From contig NZ_CP050854.1 in NCBI RefSeq assembly GCF_017569925.1, positions 1,178,001 through 1,242,000 on the forward strand: a stretch of 64,000 nt of DNA. The letters are read 5' to 3'. Shown here one piece after another: positions 35,481-45,180 of this stretch; position 1 is the first letter of the stretch, and the number at the start of each line of letters is the position of its first letter. This DNA is from Brenneria izadpanahii (GTDB taxonomy: Bacteria > Pseudomonadota > Gammaproteobacteria > Enterobacterales > Enterobacteriaceae). Below the pieces are notes generated by a model, which had not been told where the DNA came from, did no database searches, and saw only the letters and a list, made by a program, of their open reading frames with translations. The position numbers and the translations under genes were made by a program.

Positions 35481-36014
35481 ATGAAACATACCGTAGAAGT
35501 CATGATTTCTGAACAGGAAATTATGGCGCGCGTTACCGAATTAGGCCGGGAAATTAGTGAGCACTATCGCGACAGCGGCAGCGATATGGTGTTGGTCGGC
35601 TTATTGCGTGGGTCGTTTATTTTTATGGCTGATTTGTGCCGGTCGATCGATGTTTCACACGAAGTCGACTTTATGACGGCTTCCAGCTACGGCAGCGGTA
35701 TGAGCACCACCCGTGACGTGAAGATCCTTAAGGATCTGGATGAGGACATTCGTGGTAAAGATGTCCTGATTGTCGAAGATATTATCGACTCCGGTAATAC
35801 GTTGAGCAAAGTGCGGGAGATTTTGCAATTGCGTTCGCCGAAATCGCTGGCTATTTGTACCCTGCTGGATAAGCCGGAACGCCGGGAAGTGGATGTAAAA
35901 GTCGAGTGGGTTGGATTCGCGATCCCTGATGAATTTGTCGTCGGCTATGGCATTGACTACGCGCAGCATTATCGGCACTTACCCTATGTAGGCAAGGTAG
36001 TGCCTCAGGAATAA
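35481..36014 (+). CDS. hpt: Hypoxanthine phosphoribosyltransferase
   Basis: 177 residues. PRPP loop [42 protein letters not shown] flexible loop, and [15 protein letters not shown] close to the end, all as in E. coli Hpt. It salvages hypoxanthine (and poorly guanine) to nucleotides. AAAGAG at 35464-35469 also allows a start one codon earlier at 35478; 35481 follows the family. Neighbour of can, divergently placed as in E. coli. Confidence 0.96.
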   Translation: MKHTVEVMISEQEIMARVTELGREISEHYRDSGSDMVLVGLLRGSFIFMADLCRSIDVSHEVDFMTASSYGSGMSTTRDVKILKDLDEDIRGKDVLIVEDIIDSGNTLSKVREILQLRSPKSLAICTLLDKPERREVDVKVEWVGFAIPDEFVVGYGIDYAQHYRHLPYVGKVVPQE

Positions 36015-36065
36015 GCAACGATGCCGCTGATGACGCCCCGACTCGGGCCTCATCAGCGGTCAGGC

Positions 36066-36707
36066 TCAGGAAAGGGAGGACATTGCCCGGCGGTAACGTT
36101 GCTCCAGCGTTTCCCGGCTGGTGGCGCTGATTTCCAGATCGCGCAGCCGCCCGTCTTGAATACCATAAACCCATCCATGGATTGTCACCTTCTGGCCGCG
36201 TTTCCAGGCCGATTGCATCACGGTAGAATGGCCGAGGTTATAAACCTGCTCAATCACGTTGATTTCACACAAGGTATTCAACCGCTGTTCGGGAGGCAAC
36301 TCCCCCAGCAGCGAACTATGCTTGTACCATAAATCGCGGATGTGCAGCAGCCAGTTGTTGATTAAGCCCAGTTCCGGATTCTCCACCGCGGCCTGGACGC
36401 CGCCGCAGCCGTAGTGGCCGCAGATGATGATGTGTTTGACTTCCAGCACTTCAACGGCATATTGCACCACGGAAAGGCAGTTCAGATCGGTATGAATAAC
36501 CAGGTTGGCGACATTGCGGTGAACAAACAGTTCGCCTGGCTCCAGACTGGTCAGGCTTTCCGCCGGGACACGGCTGTCTGAGCAGCCAATCCATAAAAAG
36601 CGGGGACGTTGCGCCAATGTCAGTCGTTCAAAATAACCAGGATCCTCCTCCACCATTGTTGTCGACCAGCGCTGATTATTGGCGATGAGCGTTTCAATAT
36701 CTTTCAT
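36066..36707 (-). CDS. can: Beta-class carbonic anhydrase
   Basis: 213 residues, slightly shorter at the C-terminus than E. coli Can (220). Zinc ligands are visible in [12 protein letters not shown] (Cys42, with Asp44) and [14 protein letters not shown] (His98, Cys101). It interconverts CO2 and bicarbonate and supplies bicarbonate for biosynthesis in air. Convergent with hpt with 51 bp between. Confidence 0.96.
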   Translation of the reverse strand: MKDIETLIANNQRWSTTMVEEDPGYFERLTLAQRPRFLWIGCSDSRVPAESLTSLEPGELFVHRNVANLVIHTDLNCLSVVQYAVEVLEVKHIIICGHYGCGGVQAAVENPELGLINNWLLHIRDLWYKHSSLLGELPPEQRLNTLCEINVIEQVYNLGHSTVMQSAWKRGQKVTIHGWVYGIQDGRLRDLEISATSRETLEQRYRRAMSSLS

Positions 36708-36787
36708 AAAAGTAAATGACCTGTAACAAACAAGGAGCAGTGAGAGTTAATATAAGACATCAATCATCGTTTGAAAAACGATAGTTT

Positions 36788-36963
36788 TATACCCGTCATG
36801 CTTCAAGCTGCATGTGCGTTGGCTACGCTGAGTCATCCGAATCACTGACTTGAGTAAGCCCGTCGGGATGCCTTCACTTGCCGCGTGAGCCCATCGGGGC
36901 CGGCGCAAGCGCTGTTCAAAACGCCATGCGCTTTGTCCTGCAACTCGAATTATTTAGGGTATA
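36788..36963. repeat. MITE-like repeat between can and yadG
   Basis: 176 bp bounded by TATACCC and GGGTATA inverted ends; the left arm runs ATGCTTCAAGCTGCATGTGCG and the right arm CTGCAACTCGAATTATTTAGG, so the arms pair. This is the interspersed repeat type common in Pectobacteriaceae, Serratia and Yersinia. It fills most of the 302-bp gap between can and yadG. Confidence 0.75.
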
Positions 36964-37009
36964 GAATCTAATTTGTAGAACTTACTGATAATAAGGCAAC
37001 GCATTTCTT

Positions 37010-37933
37010 ATGACATATGCACTGGAACTGGCGCAGTTAACCAAAACTTACTCAGGAGGGGTTAGGGCGCTGCGAGGAATCGATCTGCGTGTCGAGGCGG
37101 GAGATTTCTACGCGCTGTTAGGACCGAATGGTGCAGGGAAGTCCACTACGATAGGCATCATCAGCTCACTGGTCAATAAAACCGCCGGCAAGGTTCGGGT
37201 ATTTGGCTACGATCTTGAGCGGGATGTGGTTAATGCGAAACGCCAATTGGGGCTGGTACCGCAGGAATTTAACTTTAATCCGTTTGAAACCGTCTTGCAG
37301 ATTGTGGTCAATCAGGCGGGTTATTACGGCGTCAAACGTCATGATGCGCTGCAACGGGCGGAAAAATACCTGAAACAGCTGGATTTATGGGGAAAACGCA
37401 ATGAGCGCGCCCGGATGCTATCCGGCGGCATGAAACGCCGTCTGATGATAGCCCGCGCGCTGATGCATGAGCCTAAGCTACTGATTCTTGACGAGCCCAC
37501 CGCCGGCGTGGATATCGAACTGCGCCGCTCCATGTGGGGGTTTCTGAAAGAACTCAACGCGCAGGGAACGACGATTATTTTGACCACCCACTATCTGGAG
37601 GAAGCCGAGATGTTGTGCCGTAACATCGGCATTATCCAGAATGGCGAACTGGTGGAAAATACCTCCATGAAGCACCTGCTTTCCAAACTTAAATCAGAAA
37701 CTTTTATTTTCGATCTGGCTATCAAGAGTCCGTTGCCGAAGCTTGATGGCTATAAATATCGTTTGCTGGATACATCGACGCTGGAAGTCGAAGTCATGCG
37801 CGAGCAGGGCTTAAACGGCGTGTTTAGCCAGCTTAGCGCGCAGGGGATTCAGGTATTAAGTATGCGCAACAAAGCTAACCGCTTGGAAGAGCTGTTTGTC
37901 ACCCTGGTTAATGGTTATGGAGAAAAAGCATGA
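37010..37933 (+). CDS. yadG: ABC transporter ATP-binding protein YadG
   Basis: 307 residues: Walker A LLGPNGAGKSTTIG, Q-loop LVPQEFNFNPFE, signature MLSGGMKRRLMIARALM, Walker B LLILDEPTAGVD and switch His in LTTHYLEEAE, followed by a C-terminal extension of about 80 residues. Class ABC-2 exporter ATPase. Its last codon overlaps the first of yadH (ATGA), so the two form a two-component exporter; the substrate is unknown in E. coli as well. Confidence 0.95.
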   Translation: MTYALELAQLTKTYSGGVRALRGIDLRVEAGDFYALLGPNGAGKSTTIGIISSLVNKTAGKVRVFGYDLERDVVNAKRQLGLVPQEFNFNPFETVLQIVVNQAGYYGVKRHDALQRAEKYLKQLDLWGKRNERARMLSGGMKRRLMIARALMHEPKLLILDEPTAGVDIELRRSMWGFLKELNAQGTTIILTTHYLEEAEMLCRNIGIIQNGELVENTSMKHLLSKLKSETFIFDLAIKSPLPKLDGYKYRLLDTSTLEVEVMREQGLNGVFSQLSAQGIQVLSMRNKANRLEELFVTLVNGYGEKA

Positions 37934-38700
37934 TGCGTTTGTATTGGGTGGCGTTGCAGAGTTTGTGGATTAAAGAGGTCAATCGCTTTGGCCGGATCTG
38001 GATTCAGACGCTGGTGCCGCCGGTTATCACCATGACGCTGTATTTCATTATTTTCGGTAATCTGATCGGTTCGCGTATCGGGGATATGCATGGCTTTGAT
38101 TATATGCAGTTTATCGTCCCTGGTTTGATCATGATGTCGGTAATTACCAATGCCTATGCGAACGTGGCTTCCTCCTTTTTCAGCGCGAAATTTCAGCGCA
38201 ACATTGAGGAATTACTGGTGGCGCCGGTGCCTACGCATGTGGTGATCGCCGGTTACGTCGGCGGCGGCGTGGCGCGCGGCATTTGCGTCGGAGTGCTGGT
38301 GACGGCGGTGTCGCTGTTTTTTGTGCCGCTGCATGTTCATGCCTGGTGGGTGATTATTTTAACCCTGGTTCTGACGGCGGTGCTGTTCTCGCTGGCGGGA
38401 TTATTGAATGCGGTTTTTGCCAAAAGTTTTGACGACATCAGCCTGATTCCGACCTTTGTGTTAACGCCGTTAACCTATCTGGGCGGGGTGTTCTATTCGC
38501 TGGCGTTATTGCCGCCATTTTGGCAGTCGGTCTCAAAACTTAATCCCATCGTGTATATGATCAGCGGCTTCCGCTATGGTTTTCTTGGCATTCAGGACGT
38601 TCCGCTGGCATTTACCATGGCCGTATTAGCCGCCTTTATCGTGGTGTTTTACATTATGGCGTGGTGGCTGATTGAGCATGGCCGCGGGTTGCGCAGCTAA
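37930..38700 (+). CDS. yadH: ABC-2 type transporter permease YadH
   Basis: 256 residues with six predicted membrane segments (for example PPVITMTLYFIIFGNLIG, VPGLIMMSVITNAYANVA, IILTLVLTAVLFSLAGLL). The ABC-2 motif SFDDISLIPTFVLTPLTYLG and GVFYSLALLPPFWQ are clear and match E. coli YadH. It partners YadG in the inner membrane; start codon overlaps the yadG stop. Confidence 0.95.
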   Translation: MMRLYWVALQSLWIKEVNRFGRIWIQTLVPPVITMTLYFIIFGNLIGSRIGDMHGFDYMQFIVPGLIMMSVITNAYANVASSFFSAKFQRNIEELLVAPVPTHVVIAGYVGGGVARGICVGVLVTAVSLFFVPLHVHAWWVIILTLVLTAVLFSLAGLLNAVFAKSFDDISLIPTFVLTPLTYLGGVFYSLALLPPFWQSVSKLNPIVYMISGFRYGFLGIQDVPLAFTMAVLAAFIVVFYIMAWWLIEHGRGLRS

Positions 38701-38742
38701 TTCGGCTGGTGGCGGGAATGGGGTAAAAGCCCTCATATCGGC

Positions 38743-38800
38743 GCCGGCTTTAATCAATAAGCCGGCCATCATAAGGACAGAGGCGGTGTTTTCACCGCCT
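38743..38800. terminator. Two hairpins between yadH and panD
   Basis: GCCGGCTT / AAGCCGGC (38743-38766) and AGGCGGTG-TTTT-CACCGCCT (38781-38800). Strong stems without clear T-runs, between convergent genes; probably termination or RNA end protection. Confidence 0.5.
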
Positions 38801-38806
38801 TGTTAA

Positions 38807-39187
38807 TCAGGCCACCTGTACCGGAATGGCTTTGGCCTGGCGCTGCAATTCATTGTCGCCGGAGAAATAAGCGACTTTAGGATGATGCTCTCTCGCCTGT
38901 TCGTCAGACATCTGTACGTAAGAGCAGATAATCAGCCTGTCGCCTACGCAGGCGCAGCGTGCGGCGGCGCCGTTCACCGAAATGATCCGCGAACCTCGCT
39001 CGCCGGCGATGGCGTAGGTTGAGAAACGTTGGCCGTTGTCCACGTTATAGATATCAATCGCTTCGTATTCCAGTATGCCCGCCGCATCCATAAAGTCCTG
39101 GTCGATGGCGCAAGAGCCTTCATAGTGCAAATCAGCCTGAGTCACCTTTACTCGATGCAGTTTGCCCTGCAACATGGTACGTATCAT
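38807..39187 (-). CDS. panD: Aspartate 1-decarboxylase proenzyme
   Basis: 126 residues, exactly the E. coli length. The self-processing Gly24-Ser25 is in HYEGSCAID; Ser25 becomes the pyruvoyl group. [14 protein letters not shown] and [18 protein letters not shown] are conserved. It makes beta-alanine for pantothenate. Order panD-panC-panB as in E. coli, but separated from panC by a 285-bp repeat region. Confidence 0.97.
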   Translation of the reverse strand: MIRTMLQGKLHRVKVTQADLHYEGSCAIDQDFMDAAGILEYEAIDIYNVDNGQRFSTYAIAGERGSRIISVNGAAARCACVGDRLIICSYVQMSDEQAREHHPKVAYFSGDNELQRQAKAIPVQVA

Positions 39188-39199
39188 GGTTCGTTACCT

Positions 39200-39478
39200 C
39201 GGTTCATCCCCTGCATCTTTCAAGCCGCATCGGTGTCGGCTTCCCTCATTACTCGGATCGTCCCTGAGCCTCGCTCCTCCGGGGCCGCGGCAAGCGGCGC
39301 TCAAATCTGCCCCGGCAGATTTGTCACCCCAGTCGCTTACTGGTGTAAGCGGCTGGAGATGAATGCGAGACATCCTGTCTTTCACCGAAGGCCAGCCGTT
39401 GGCTGGTCAAATTCGTTCCCGACGAATTTGTCATTCAGCCGCCGCTTTGATGCCACTCGAAATCTATTGGGGTCATAC
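39200..39478. repeat. Composite repeat region between panD and panC
   Basis: Ends CATCTTTCAAGCCGCATCGG and CGAAATCTATTGGGGTCAT match the arms of the same repeat family found at 36788 and 61423. Inside are two related palindromes: CAAATCTGCC...GGCAGATTTG (around 39301-39322) and CAAATTCGT...ACGAATTTG (around 39410-39431). It fills the whole panD-panC gap; no gene is seen. Confidence 0.65.
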
Positions 39479-40327
39479 GGTCAAATCGACCTGTTGGTTA
39501 TCAATCAATCGCGCTTTGCCCAGCCAGGCGGCTATTAATACCACCGCACGGGCGCTGTCTACCGTTAGCGGCTGCAGCGTTTCAGCATCGCGAATGAATA
39601 GCTCGTCCGGCGTGAATCCGGCTTGTTTCAGTTCTTCTTCAGCCTGAGTCAGTAACTCATCCAACTGACGATTGCCATCCGCCAGTTGCGCGACAACGGC
39701 CGCCATGATCTGCTTTAACCGCGGCGCGATCCGGCGCTGTTCGGCGCTGAGATAGCCGTTGCGCGAACTGAGAGCCAGCCCGTCTTGCGCGCGCACGATC
39801 GGCACGCCGACAATACTGATGTCATAACCCATATCGCTGACAAGCTGACGAATGAGCGCCAATTGCTGATAATCTTTTTCGCCAAAGCAGGCCAGGTCGG
39901 GCTGTACCATGTTAAACAGTTTGCTCACTATGGTCGCCACGCCCCGAAAATGACCGGGACGGCTGGCGCCTTCCAGCATATGAGAAAGTCCGGGAACTTC
40001 GACAAACGTTTGCTCTTCCAGCCCGTTCGGATATATCACATCCGGACTTGGCGCGAAAACCAGATCGACCTCGCGCTGGGTCAGCTTCTCACAGTCTTCC
40101 TGCAACGTTCGCGGGTAGTTGGTCAGATCGTCCGGCCGTTCAAACTGCATCGGGTTGACAAAAATACTGACCACAACGATATCAGCTCTTGCCCTGGCTT
40201 CATCAACCAGCCTCATATGCCCATCGTGTAAATTGCCCATCGTGGGAACCAGGGCAATGCGTTTCCCCTCCTGGCGCCAGCGACGGATTTCACGGCGTAG
40301 CAGTAGAGGGGTTTCAATAATCAACAC
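39473..40327 (-). CDS. panC: Pantothenate synthetase (pantoate--beta-alanine ligase)
   Basis: 284 residues. The class I nucleotidyltransferase ATP-binding motif [15 protein letters not shown] (HIGH-like), [29 protein letters not shown] and [15 protein letters not shown] with the KMSKS-like loop are all present. It condenses pantoate and beta-alanine with ATP. It lies 30 nt after panB and so forms a panB-panC pair. Confidence 0.96.
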   Translation of the reverse strand: MLIIETPLLLRREIRRWRQEGKRIALVPTMGNLHDGHMRLVDEARARADIVVVSIFVNPMQFERPDDLTNYPRTLQEDCEKLTQREVDLVFAPSPDVIYPNGLEEQTFVEVPGLSHMLEGASRPGHFRGVATIVSKLFNMVQPDLACFGEKDYQQLALIRQLVSDMGYDISIVGVPIVRAQDGLALSSRNGYLSAEQRRIAPRLKQIMAAVVAQLADGNRQLDELLTQAEEELKQAGFTPDELFIRDAETLQPLTVDSARAVVLIAAWLGKARLIDNQQVDLTV

Positions 40328-40357
40328 GTCTACACTCCTTAACGAAAACAGCCAATC

Positions 40358-41152
40358 TTAATGGAAAGAATGTTCTTCGGCTGGATAAATGCCTTGTTCA
40401 ACTTCCTGTACATAAAGACGCGCGGCCGCGCGGATGTCGCCGCTTTGCGCCAAAAAATTCTTGGCGAATCTGGGCGTTTTTTCGCCCGTAATGCCAAATG
40501 CGTCGTGCATGACCAGAATCTGCCCATCGGTGACGTTACCCGCGCCGATACCGATAACCGGAATGGAAAGCGCTTCGGTGATGCGTTTCGCCAGCGCCAC
40601 CGGCACGCATTCCAGCACCAGCAACTGTGCTCCGGCCTGTTCTAAGGCTTTGGCATCATCAAAGAGTTGATTGGCTGCGGCCTCATCCCGGCCTTGAACC
40701 TTATAACCGCCGAAGATGTTGACGGACTGCGGCGTCAGGCCTAAATGCCCGCAAACGGGAACGGCGCGTTCCGTCAGCATCCTTACGGTAGGCGCCAACC
40801 AGCTTCCGCCCTCAAGTTTCACCATGTTTGCGCCCGCCCGCATTAATTGCGCCGCCTGGCTGAACGCCTGCTCCGGCGTTGAATAGCTCATGAACGGCAT
40901 GTCGGAAAGGAGCAAGGCAAGCGGCGCGCCGCGGCGGACGCATTCCGTATGATAGACCACGTCATCGATAGTAACGGGCAGGGTGGAGTCATGCCCTTGT
41001 AGTGTCATACCCAGTGAGTCGCCGATCAACATCACCCGGATGCCTTGTTCGAAAAATAAGCGGGAAAAACTGGCGTCGTAAGCGGTAATTGAGGCGAACT
41101 TTCGCTGTTCTTGTTTCCATTGGCGCAAGTGGGACATGGTCGTCGGTTTCAT
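40358..41152 (-). CDS. panB: 3-methyl-2-oxobutanoate hydroxymethyltransferase
   Basis: 264 residues of the ketopantoate hydroxymethyltransferase barrel: [25 protein letters not shown]-type [30 protein letters not shown] and [20 protein letters not shown]. It transfers a hydroxymethyl group from methylenetetrahydrofolate to ketoisovalerate, the first committed step to pantothenate. Upstream of panC on the same strand. Confidence 0.97.
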   Translation of the reverse strand: MKPTTMSHLRQWKQEQRKFASITAYDASFSRLFFEQGIRVMLIGDSLGMTLQGHDSTLPVTIDDVVYHTECVRRGAPLALLLSDMPFMSYSTPEQAFSQAAQLMRAGANMVKLEGGSWLAPTVRMLTERAVPVCGHLGLTPQSVNIFGGYKVQGRDEAAANQLFDDAKALEQAGAQLLVLECVPVALAKRITEALSIPVIGIGAGNVTDGQILVMHDAFGITGEKTPRFAKNFLAQSGDIRAAARLYVQEVEQGIYPAEEHSFH

Positions 41153-41238
41153 GACAGCCTTCCTGAATCAATAGGGCGAGAAGAATTAAGGTGGATCATT
41201 CTAATGGATGCAGGCGGACAGCGATAGCGATCAAGCGC

Positions 41239-41760
41239 TCACTTGGATGAACGGGTCGATTGGCCGACGGCGGCGGCATTATTCCAAAGAGTTAAGCCGT
41301 TGCGATCGATGTTCGCCAGAAGATGCGAAAGCGATTCCCCATCGGGAAAACAGAGTTCAGGGGCGATCTCCGCCAGGGGATACAGCATAAATTCGCGGTT
41401 TTTCATGTCGTAGTGGGGGACCGTCAGCCGCGGCGTGTCGATGACCTCGTTACCAAACAGCAAAATATCCAGATCCAGCGTCCGCGGGCCCCAGCGATGC
41501 GCCTTACGCACCCGGCCCTGTTCCCGCTCGATAGCTTGCGTATGATCCAGAAGTTGTTCGGCGCCCAGGGCGGTTTCCAGCTCTGCGACGGCATTCAGGT
41601 AATCAGGCTGATCCTGGGGACCCAATGGCCGGCTACGGTAAAAAGACGAGCAGCGGACCAAACGAGTTTGCGGCACGTTATCCAGCGCGGTCAGGGCGGC
41701 ATGCGCCTGCTGCAGCGGATGCGCAAGATTGCTGCCCAGAGCCAGATAAACGCGCGTCAT
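41239..41760 (-). CDS. folK: 6-hydroxymethyl-7,8-dihydropterin pyrophosphokinase
   Basis: 173 residues, about 14 longer than E. coli FolK, with the additional tail VGQSTRSSK-type at the C-terminus. HPPK motifs: YLALGSNLAHPLQQAH, RSFY-like CSSFYRSRPLGPQDQPDYLN and HRWGPRTLDLDILLFG with metal-binding aspartates. It pyrophosphorylates hydroxymethyldihydropterin in folate synthesis. Its ATG overlaps the stop of pcnB (ATGA), so it is translated from the pcnB transcript. Confidence 0.95.
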   Translation of the reverse strand: MTRVYLALGSNLAHPLQQAHAALTALDNVPQTRLVRCSSFYRSRPLGPQDQPDYLNAVAELETALGAEQLLDHTQAIEREQGRVRKAHRWGPRTLDLDILLFGNEVIDTPRLTVPHYDMKNREFMLYPLAEIAPELCFPDGESLSHLLANIDRNGLTLWNNAAAVGQSTRSSK

Positions 41761-43172
41761 CAGGCGTTTTCTCTGCGTTCGGGGCGCGGTTTGCGCGGAC
41801 GACGCGGGCGGGAACGCCGATGTGGCGTCGGGCCGTCATCCAGCGAATTCAACATGGATTGCTGACGCGGCGGCGCGGCGACCTGGAACTCGCTCCACCA
41901 TTGCGCCAGGCGTAATAGATCCTGGTGGTTTTCTATTTCGGCTCGCAGGCAAAGCAGATCGTAGGCCGCCCGGAACTTAGGATGTTCCATCAGCTTGTAG
42001 GCGCGTTTACCCTGACGTCGGGACAGGCGCAACTGCAATAGCCAGATATCGCGCACTAATGAGGTAATGCGTTTAGGGATTGCCAGCGAACGGCACTGTT
42101 CATCCAGAATGTCATTCATTGCCAGCGAGAATGCATCGAAATAGGCCAGACCGCTTTCCTGAGCCAGCTTTTGCGCGTGTTCGATCAGCGGATACCACAG
42201 CATGGCCGAGAATAGAAACGCCGGATTAACCCGCATATTGTTTTGCAGGCGTTGGTCGGTGTTCTTTAGCACCTGTTCGATCATCCGCTCCAGCGTGGTA
42301 TCGCCGGCTTCGGTAAAGTTGCGGCTGATTAACGGGAACAGCGGCTGGAATAGCTGGTATTCGCACAGCATCTTGTAGGTCGGATGGCCGTAACCCGTTT
42401 GCAGCAGCTTCAGCGACTCTTCAAACATCCGGGCCGCCGGGATATCGTGCAGCAGAGCGGCAAGCCGGGGGATCGGTTCGGCGGTTTCAGGGCTGATAGT
42501 CATGCCCAGTTTGGCGGCGAAGCGAACGGCGCGCAGCATGCGCACCGGATCTTCGCGGTAGCGGGTTTCCGGATCGCCGATCATGCGAATAACGCCCTGG
42601 CGCAGATCGTTTAGGCCGTTGGTGTAGTCGCGGACGGTAAAATCGGAAATGCTGTAATAAAGGCTGTTGATGGAAAAATCGCGGCGTTGCGCATCTTCCT
42701 CAATGGAGCCGAAAATATTGTCGCGCAGCAGCATGCCGCTCTGGGCCTGCTGGGCCGAATTTTTGGCTTCGTGCTGTTCTTGGTGCTGATCGTGATGCCC
42801 GCGGAAGGTAGCGACTTCGATCACTTCCGGTCCGAACATGACATGGGCCAAACGGAAACGACGGCCAACCAACCGGCAGTTGCGGAATAGCTTACGTACC
42901 TGATCGGGCGTTGCGCTGGTGGTGATATCAAAATCTTTAGGCTTTTTGCCCAACAGCAGGTCACGAACACCGCCGCCGACCAGATAAGCTTCGTAGCCCG
43001 CTTTACTCAGACGATAAAGTACTTTCAGCGCATTATCGCTGATATCACTGCGTGAAATATTATGCTGGTCACGCGGGATCACGGTCAGATGTTGACGCGG
43101 TTCCTCGGTTTTGACCGTTTCGTTCTCACGATTCAGTACTTTACGGCAAAAATTAGCGACTCGGGTAAAGAT
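41760..43172 (-). CDS. pcnB: Poly(A) polymerase I
   Basis: 470 residues if started at the non-AUG codon ATC at 43172 (or ATT one codon earlier), 6 nt after GAGG; the frame then reads [15 protein letters not shown], like the E. coli N-terminus, whose pcnB uses AUU. The first GTG, at 43082, would drop 30 conserved residues. Nucleotidyltransferase core: [21 protein letters not shown] and [15 protein letters not shown]-binding regions follow; the tail is Arg-rich ([17 protein letters not shown]). It adds poly(A) tails that speed RNA decay. Confidence 0.95.
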   Translation of the reverse strand: MFTRVANFCRKVLNRENETVKTEEPRQHLTVIPRDQHNISRSDISDNALKVLYRLSKAGYEAYLVGGGVRDLLLGKKPKDFDITTSATPDQVRKLFRNCRLVGRRFRLAHVMFGPEVIEVATFRGHHDQHQEQHEAKNSAQQAQSGMLLRDNIFGSIEEDAQRRDFSINSLYYSISDFTVRDYTNGLNDLRQGVIRMIGDPETRYREDPVRMLRAVRFAAKLGMTISPETAEPIPRLAALLHDIPAARMFEESLKLLQTGYGHPTYKMLCEYQLFQPLFPLISRNFTEAGDTTLERMIEQVLKNTDQRLQNNMRVNPAFLFSAMLWYPLIEHAQKLAQESGLAYFDAFSLAMNDILDEQCRSLAIPKRITSLVRDIWLLQLRLSRRQGKRAYKLMEHPKFRAAYDLLCLRAEIENHQDLLRLAQWWSEFQVAAPPRQQSMLNSLDDGPTPHRRSRPRRPRKPRPERRENA

Positions 43173-43304
43173 AATACACCTCGATAGTGATGAATAATTA
43201 AAGACACAACAAAAACTTGCGGGAGAAATTTTTGACGTCGCTCCCCGCGACGGCCCGTAAGAATGACGCCCAGAAATGGCGCGCCATAAAAAAATAGCGG
43301 CTAA

Positions 43305-44225
43305 TCATAGCTCACCAGGCTCAGTTTGAGAATGCTGATGTGATCGCAGACCGATTTTTGCCGCTTGCCGGGGGATTGGCGAAAGCGACCAATGCGCGAC
43401 AGACCACGCCAATAATGCCGGGAGCGTTAAGTCTTGCCAGCTCTCAGGTAATGGCTGATGCAGAAACTCTAAGGCGGCGATCAATACCGGACGCGGGTCG
43501 CTATCAGGCAGCGGCGGGGCATGATTCTGTTTGGAGAGTTTATGCCCGTCTGCATCCAGTACCAGCGGCAAATGGATGTAAGCGGGTTCTTTATATCCCA
43601 ACTGGCGATATAACGAGATTTGCCGCACCGTCGGTTCTATCAAATCCGCTCCGCGCACAATCTCCGTCACGTTTTGTTCATGATCGTCGACGACCACGGC
43701 CAGATTATAGGCAAACAGTCCGTCGCGGCGATGAATAATAAAATCTTCGCTCGCTAATGCGGGATCCGCATGAATTTCACCGCTTAAGCCATCATGGAAG
43801 TAGAATACGGGGGTGGTCTGACGTATGCGAACCGCGGCGTTTCTCGCGGGCAGGCCGCGATCCCGGCAGTGGCCGTCATATCGGCCGCCAATCTGCCGGA
43901 TGCGGCTGCGGGTACAGGTGCAATAGTAGCTAAGCCCCTGTTGCGCGAGCCAGTGGAGCGCCTCTTGATACCGAGCGTGGCGTTGCGACTGATAGACTAC
44001 CTCGCCGTCCCAATAAAGGCCGTAGCGCTCTAACTGGGAGAGAATTCGTGCGGCGGCGCCGGGCGTTTCGCGGGGAGGATCGATATCTTCAATACGAACC
44101 AGCCAACGCCCATGATTGGCGCGAGCTTGCAGATAACTGCCGAGAGCGGCAATCAGTGAACCGAAGTGTAGATCGCCAGACGGGGAAGGGGCGAAGCGAC
44201 CGATGTAATGATCTGTTTTAGACAT
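43305..44225 (-). CDS. gluQ: Glutamyl-Q tRNA(Asp) synthetase
   Basis: 306 residues, like a GluRS catalytic domain without the anticodon-binding part. Signature [16 protein letters not shown] (HIGH class), [11 protein letters not shown], zinc-binding YYCTCTRSR... [24 protein letters not shown] and the KMSKS-like HKLSKQNH. It attaches glutamate to queuosine at the tRNA-Asp wobble base. Follows dksA as in E. coli; two tRNA-Asp substrate genes lie in the same window. Confidence 0.95.
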   Translation of the reverse strand: MSKTDHYIGRFAPSPSGDLHFGSLIAALGSYLQARANHGRWLVRIEDIDPPRETPGAAARILSQLERYGLYWDGEVVYQSQRHARYQEALHWLAQQGLSYYCTCTRSRIRQIGGRYDGHCRDRGLPARNAAVRIRQTTPVFYFHDGLSGEIHADPALASEDFIIHRRDGLFAYNLAVVVDDHEQNVTEIVRGADLIEPTVRQISLYRQLGYKEPAYIHLPLVLDADGHKLSKQNHAPPLPDSDPRPVLIAALEFLHQPLPESWQDLTLPALLAWSVAHWSLSPIPRQAAKIGLRSHQHSQTEPGEL

Positions 44226-44327
44226 AAAGGTAAGAACAACATCGCTATACCAAGCATTTCACCAGCGCGGGCACGGCGGCTGTTCTCAATAACGTATACT
44301 TGCCCTTTGGGGGCGGCAATTAATTAA

Positions 44328-44344
44328 GCGGGAATCATTCCCGC
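44328..44344 (-). terminator. Probable terminator of dksA
   Basis: A perfect 8-bp stem, GCGGGAAT / ATTCCCGC, with a single central base, followed on the minus strand by TTAATTAATT, 58 nt after dksA. A longer CAGCCTAC / GTAGGCTG stem lies just before it. Confidence 0.55.
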
Positions 44345-44401
44345 ACAGCCTACGCCCTGGCGCAATTAACTTGCCCAAGGGTAGGCTGTTAGGATGAGTG
44401 A

Positions 44402-44857
44402 TTATCCTGCCATCTGCTTTTCGCGTATTTCTGCCAGTGTCTTGCAGTCAATACACAAATCGGCCGTTGGACGGGCTTCCAGACGACGGATGCCAATCTC
44501 TACGCCACAGGATTCGCAATAACCAAAGTCTTCATCTTCGATTTTTTGCAACGTTTTGGCGATCTTCTTGATCAGCTTACGTTCACGATCGCGGTTGCGC
44601 AGTTCAAGGCTGAACTCTTCTTCCTGAGCTGCACGATCCACCGGATCGGGAAAATTGGCTGCTTCATCACGCATATGCGATACAGTACGATCCACTTCAT
44701 CCCTGAGTTGGTTGCGCCATGCTTCAAGAATACGCTTGAAATGAGCCAGCTGAGCGTCGTTCATATACTCTTCGCCCGGCTTCTCCTGGTACGGCTCTAC
44801 TCCGGCAATTGCGAGAATGCTCAGAGAAGATGTCTTACGGTTTTGCCCTTCTTGCAT
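44402..44857 (-). CDS. dksA: RNA polymerase-binding transcription factor DksA
   Basis: 151 residues from the ATG at 44857 ([13 protein letters not shown]), preceded by GTAGGAGAAG. Coiled-coil arms carry the tip motif [12 protein letters not shown] (Asp71, Asp74, Ala76 region), and the C4 zinc finger is CESCGVEIG... CIDCKTL. It enters the RNA polymerase secondary channel and, with ppGpp, represses rRNA promoters and activates amino acid operons. The rRNA operon in this window, with a GC-rich P1 discriminator, is a likely target. Confidence 0.97.
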   Translation of the reverse strand: MQEGQNRKTSSLSILAIAGVEPYQEKPGEEYMNDAQLAHFKRILEAWRNQLRDEVDRTVSHMRDEAANFPDPVDRAAQEEEFSLELRNRDRERKLIKKIAKTLQKIEDEDFGYCESCGVEIGIRRLEARPTADLCIDCKTLAEIREKQMAG

Positions 44858-44887
44858 GTTGCTTCTCCTACATAACACGACACGCAC

Positions 44888-45010
44888 TATACCCGTCTTA
44901 TTCGAAGTTACAGCGTTGTCTAGCGCCCCTCATTTACCTGACCGGCCGACTTGCGTAGGCGCGTCAGATTCATTCGTTTTGCTTTACTGCAAATCCAATC
45001 ACTGGGTATA
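44888..45010. repeat. TATACCC/GGGTATA-bounded repeat between dksA and sfsA
   Basis: Bounded by TATACCCG and CTGGGTATA, with ATTCGAAGTTACAG inside the left end, so it resembles the same interspersed family, though the interior differs. It sits 31 bp upstream of the dksA start and could carry or displace its promoter. The remaining 170 bp to sfsA show no gene. Confidence 0.5.
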
Positions 45011-45180
45011 TCGATCCCCTAAGGGGGAAAAACAGGCCGCTATAAATAACAGATGAAGATTAGGTTGGCAATGGTTCCTGACACCGGCCTGATAAAGTGT
45101 GAGGAGCAACGTATTATCATCGGATGATAAACAACGTGTTAGCGTGTTATTGCATGGCCACTTTATTTATCTATTTATCG

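Noticed and set aside
43305-44225. Glutamyl-tRNA synthetase
   Set aside because: The length (306) and absence of an anticodon-binding domain, plus position beside dksA, fit glutamyl-Q tRNA(Asp) synthetase instead.
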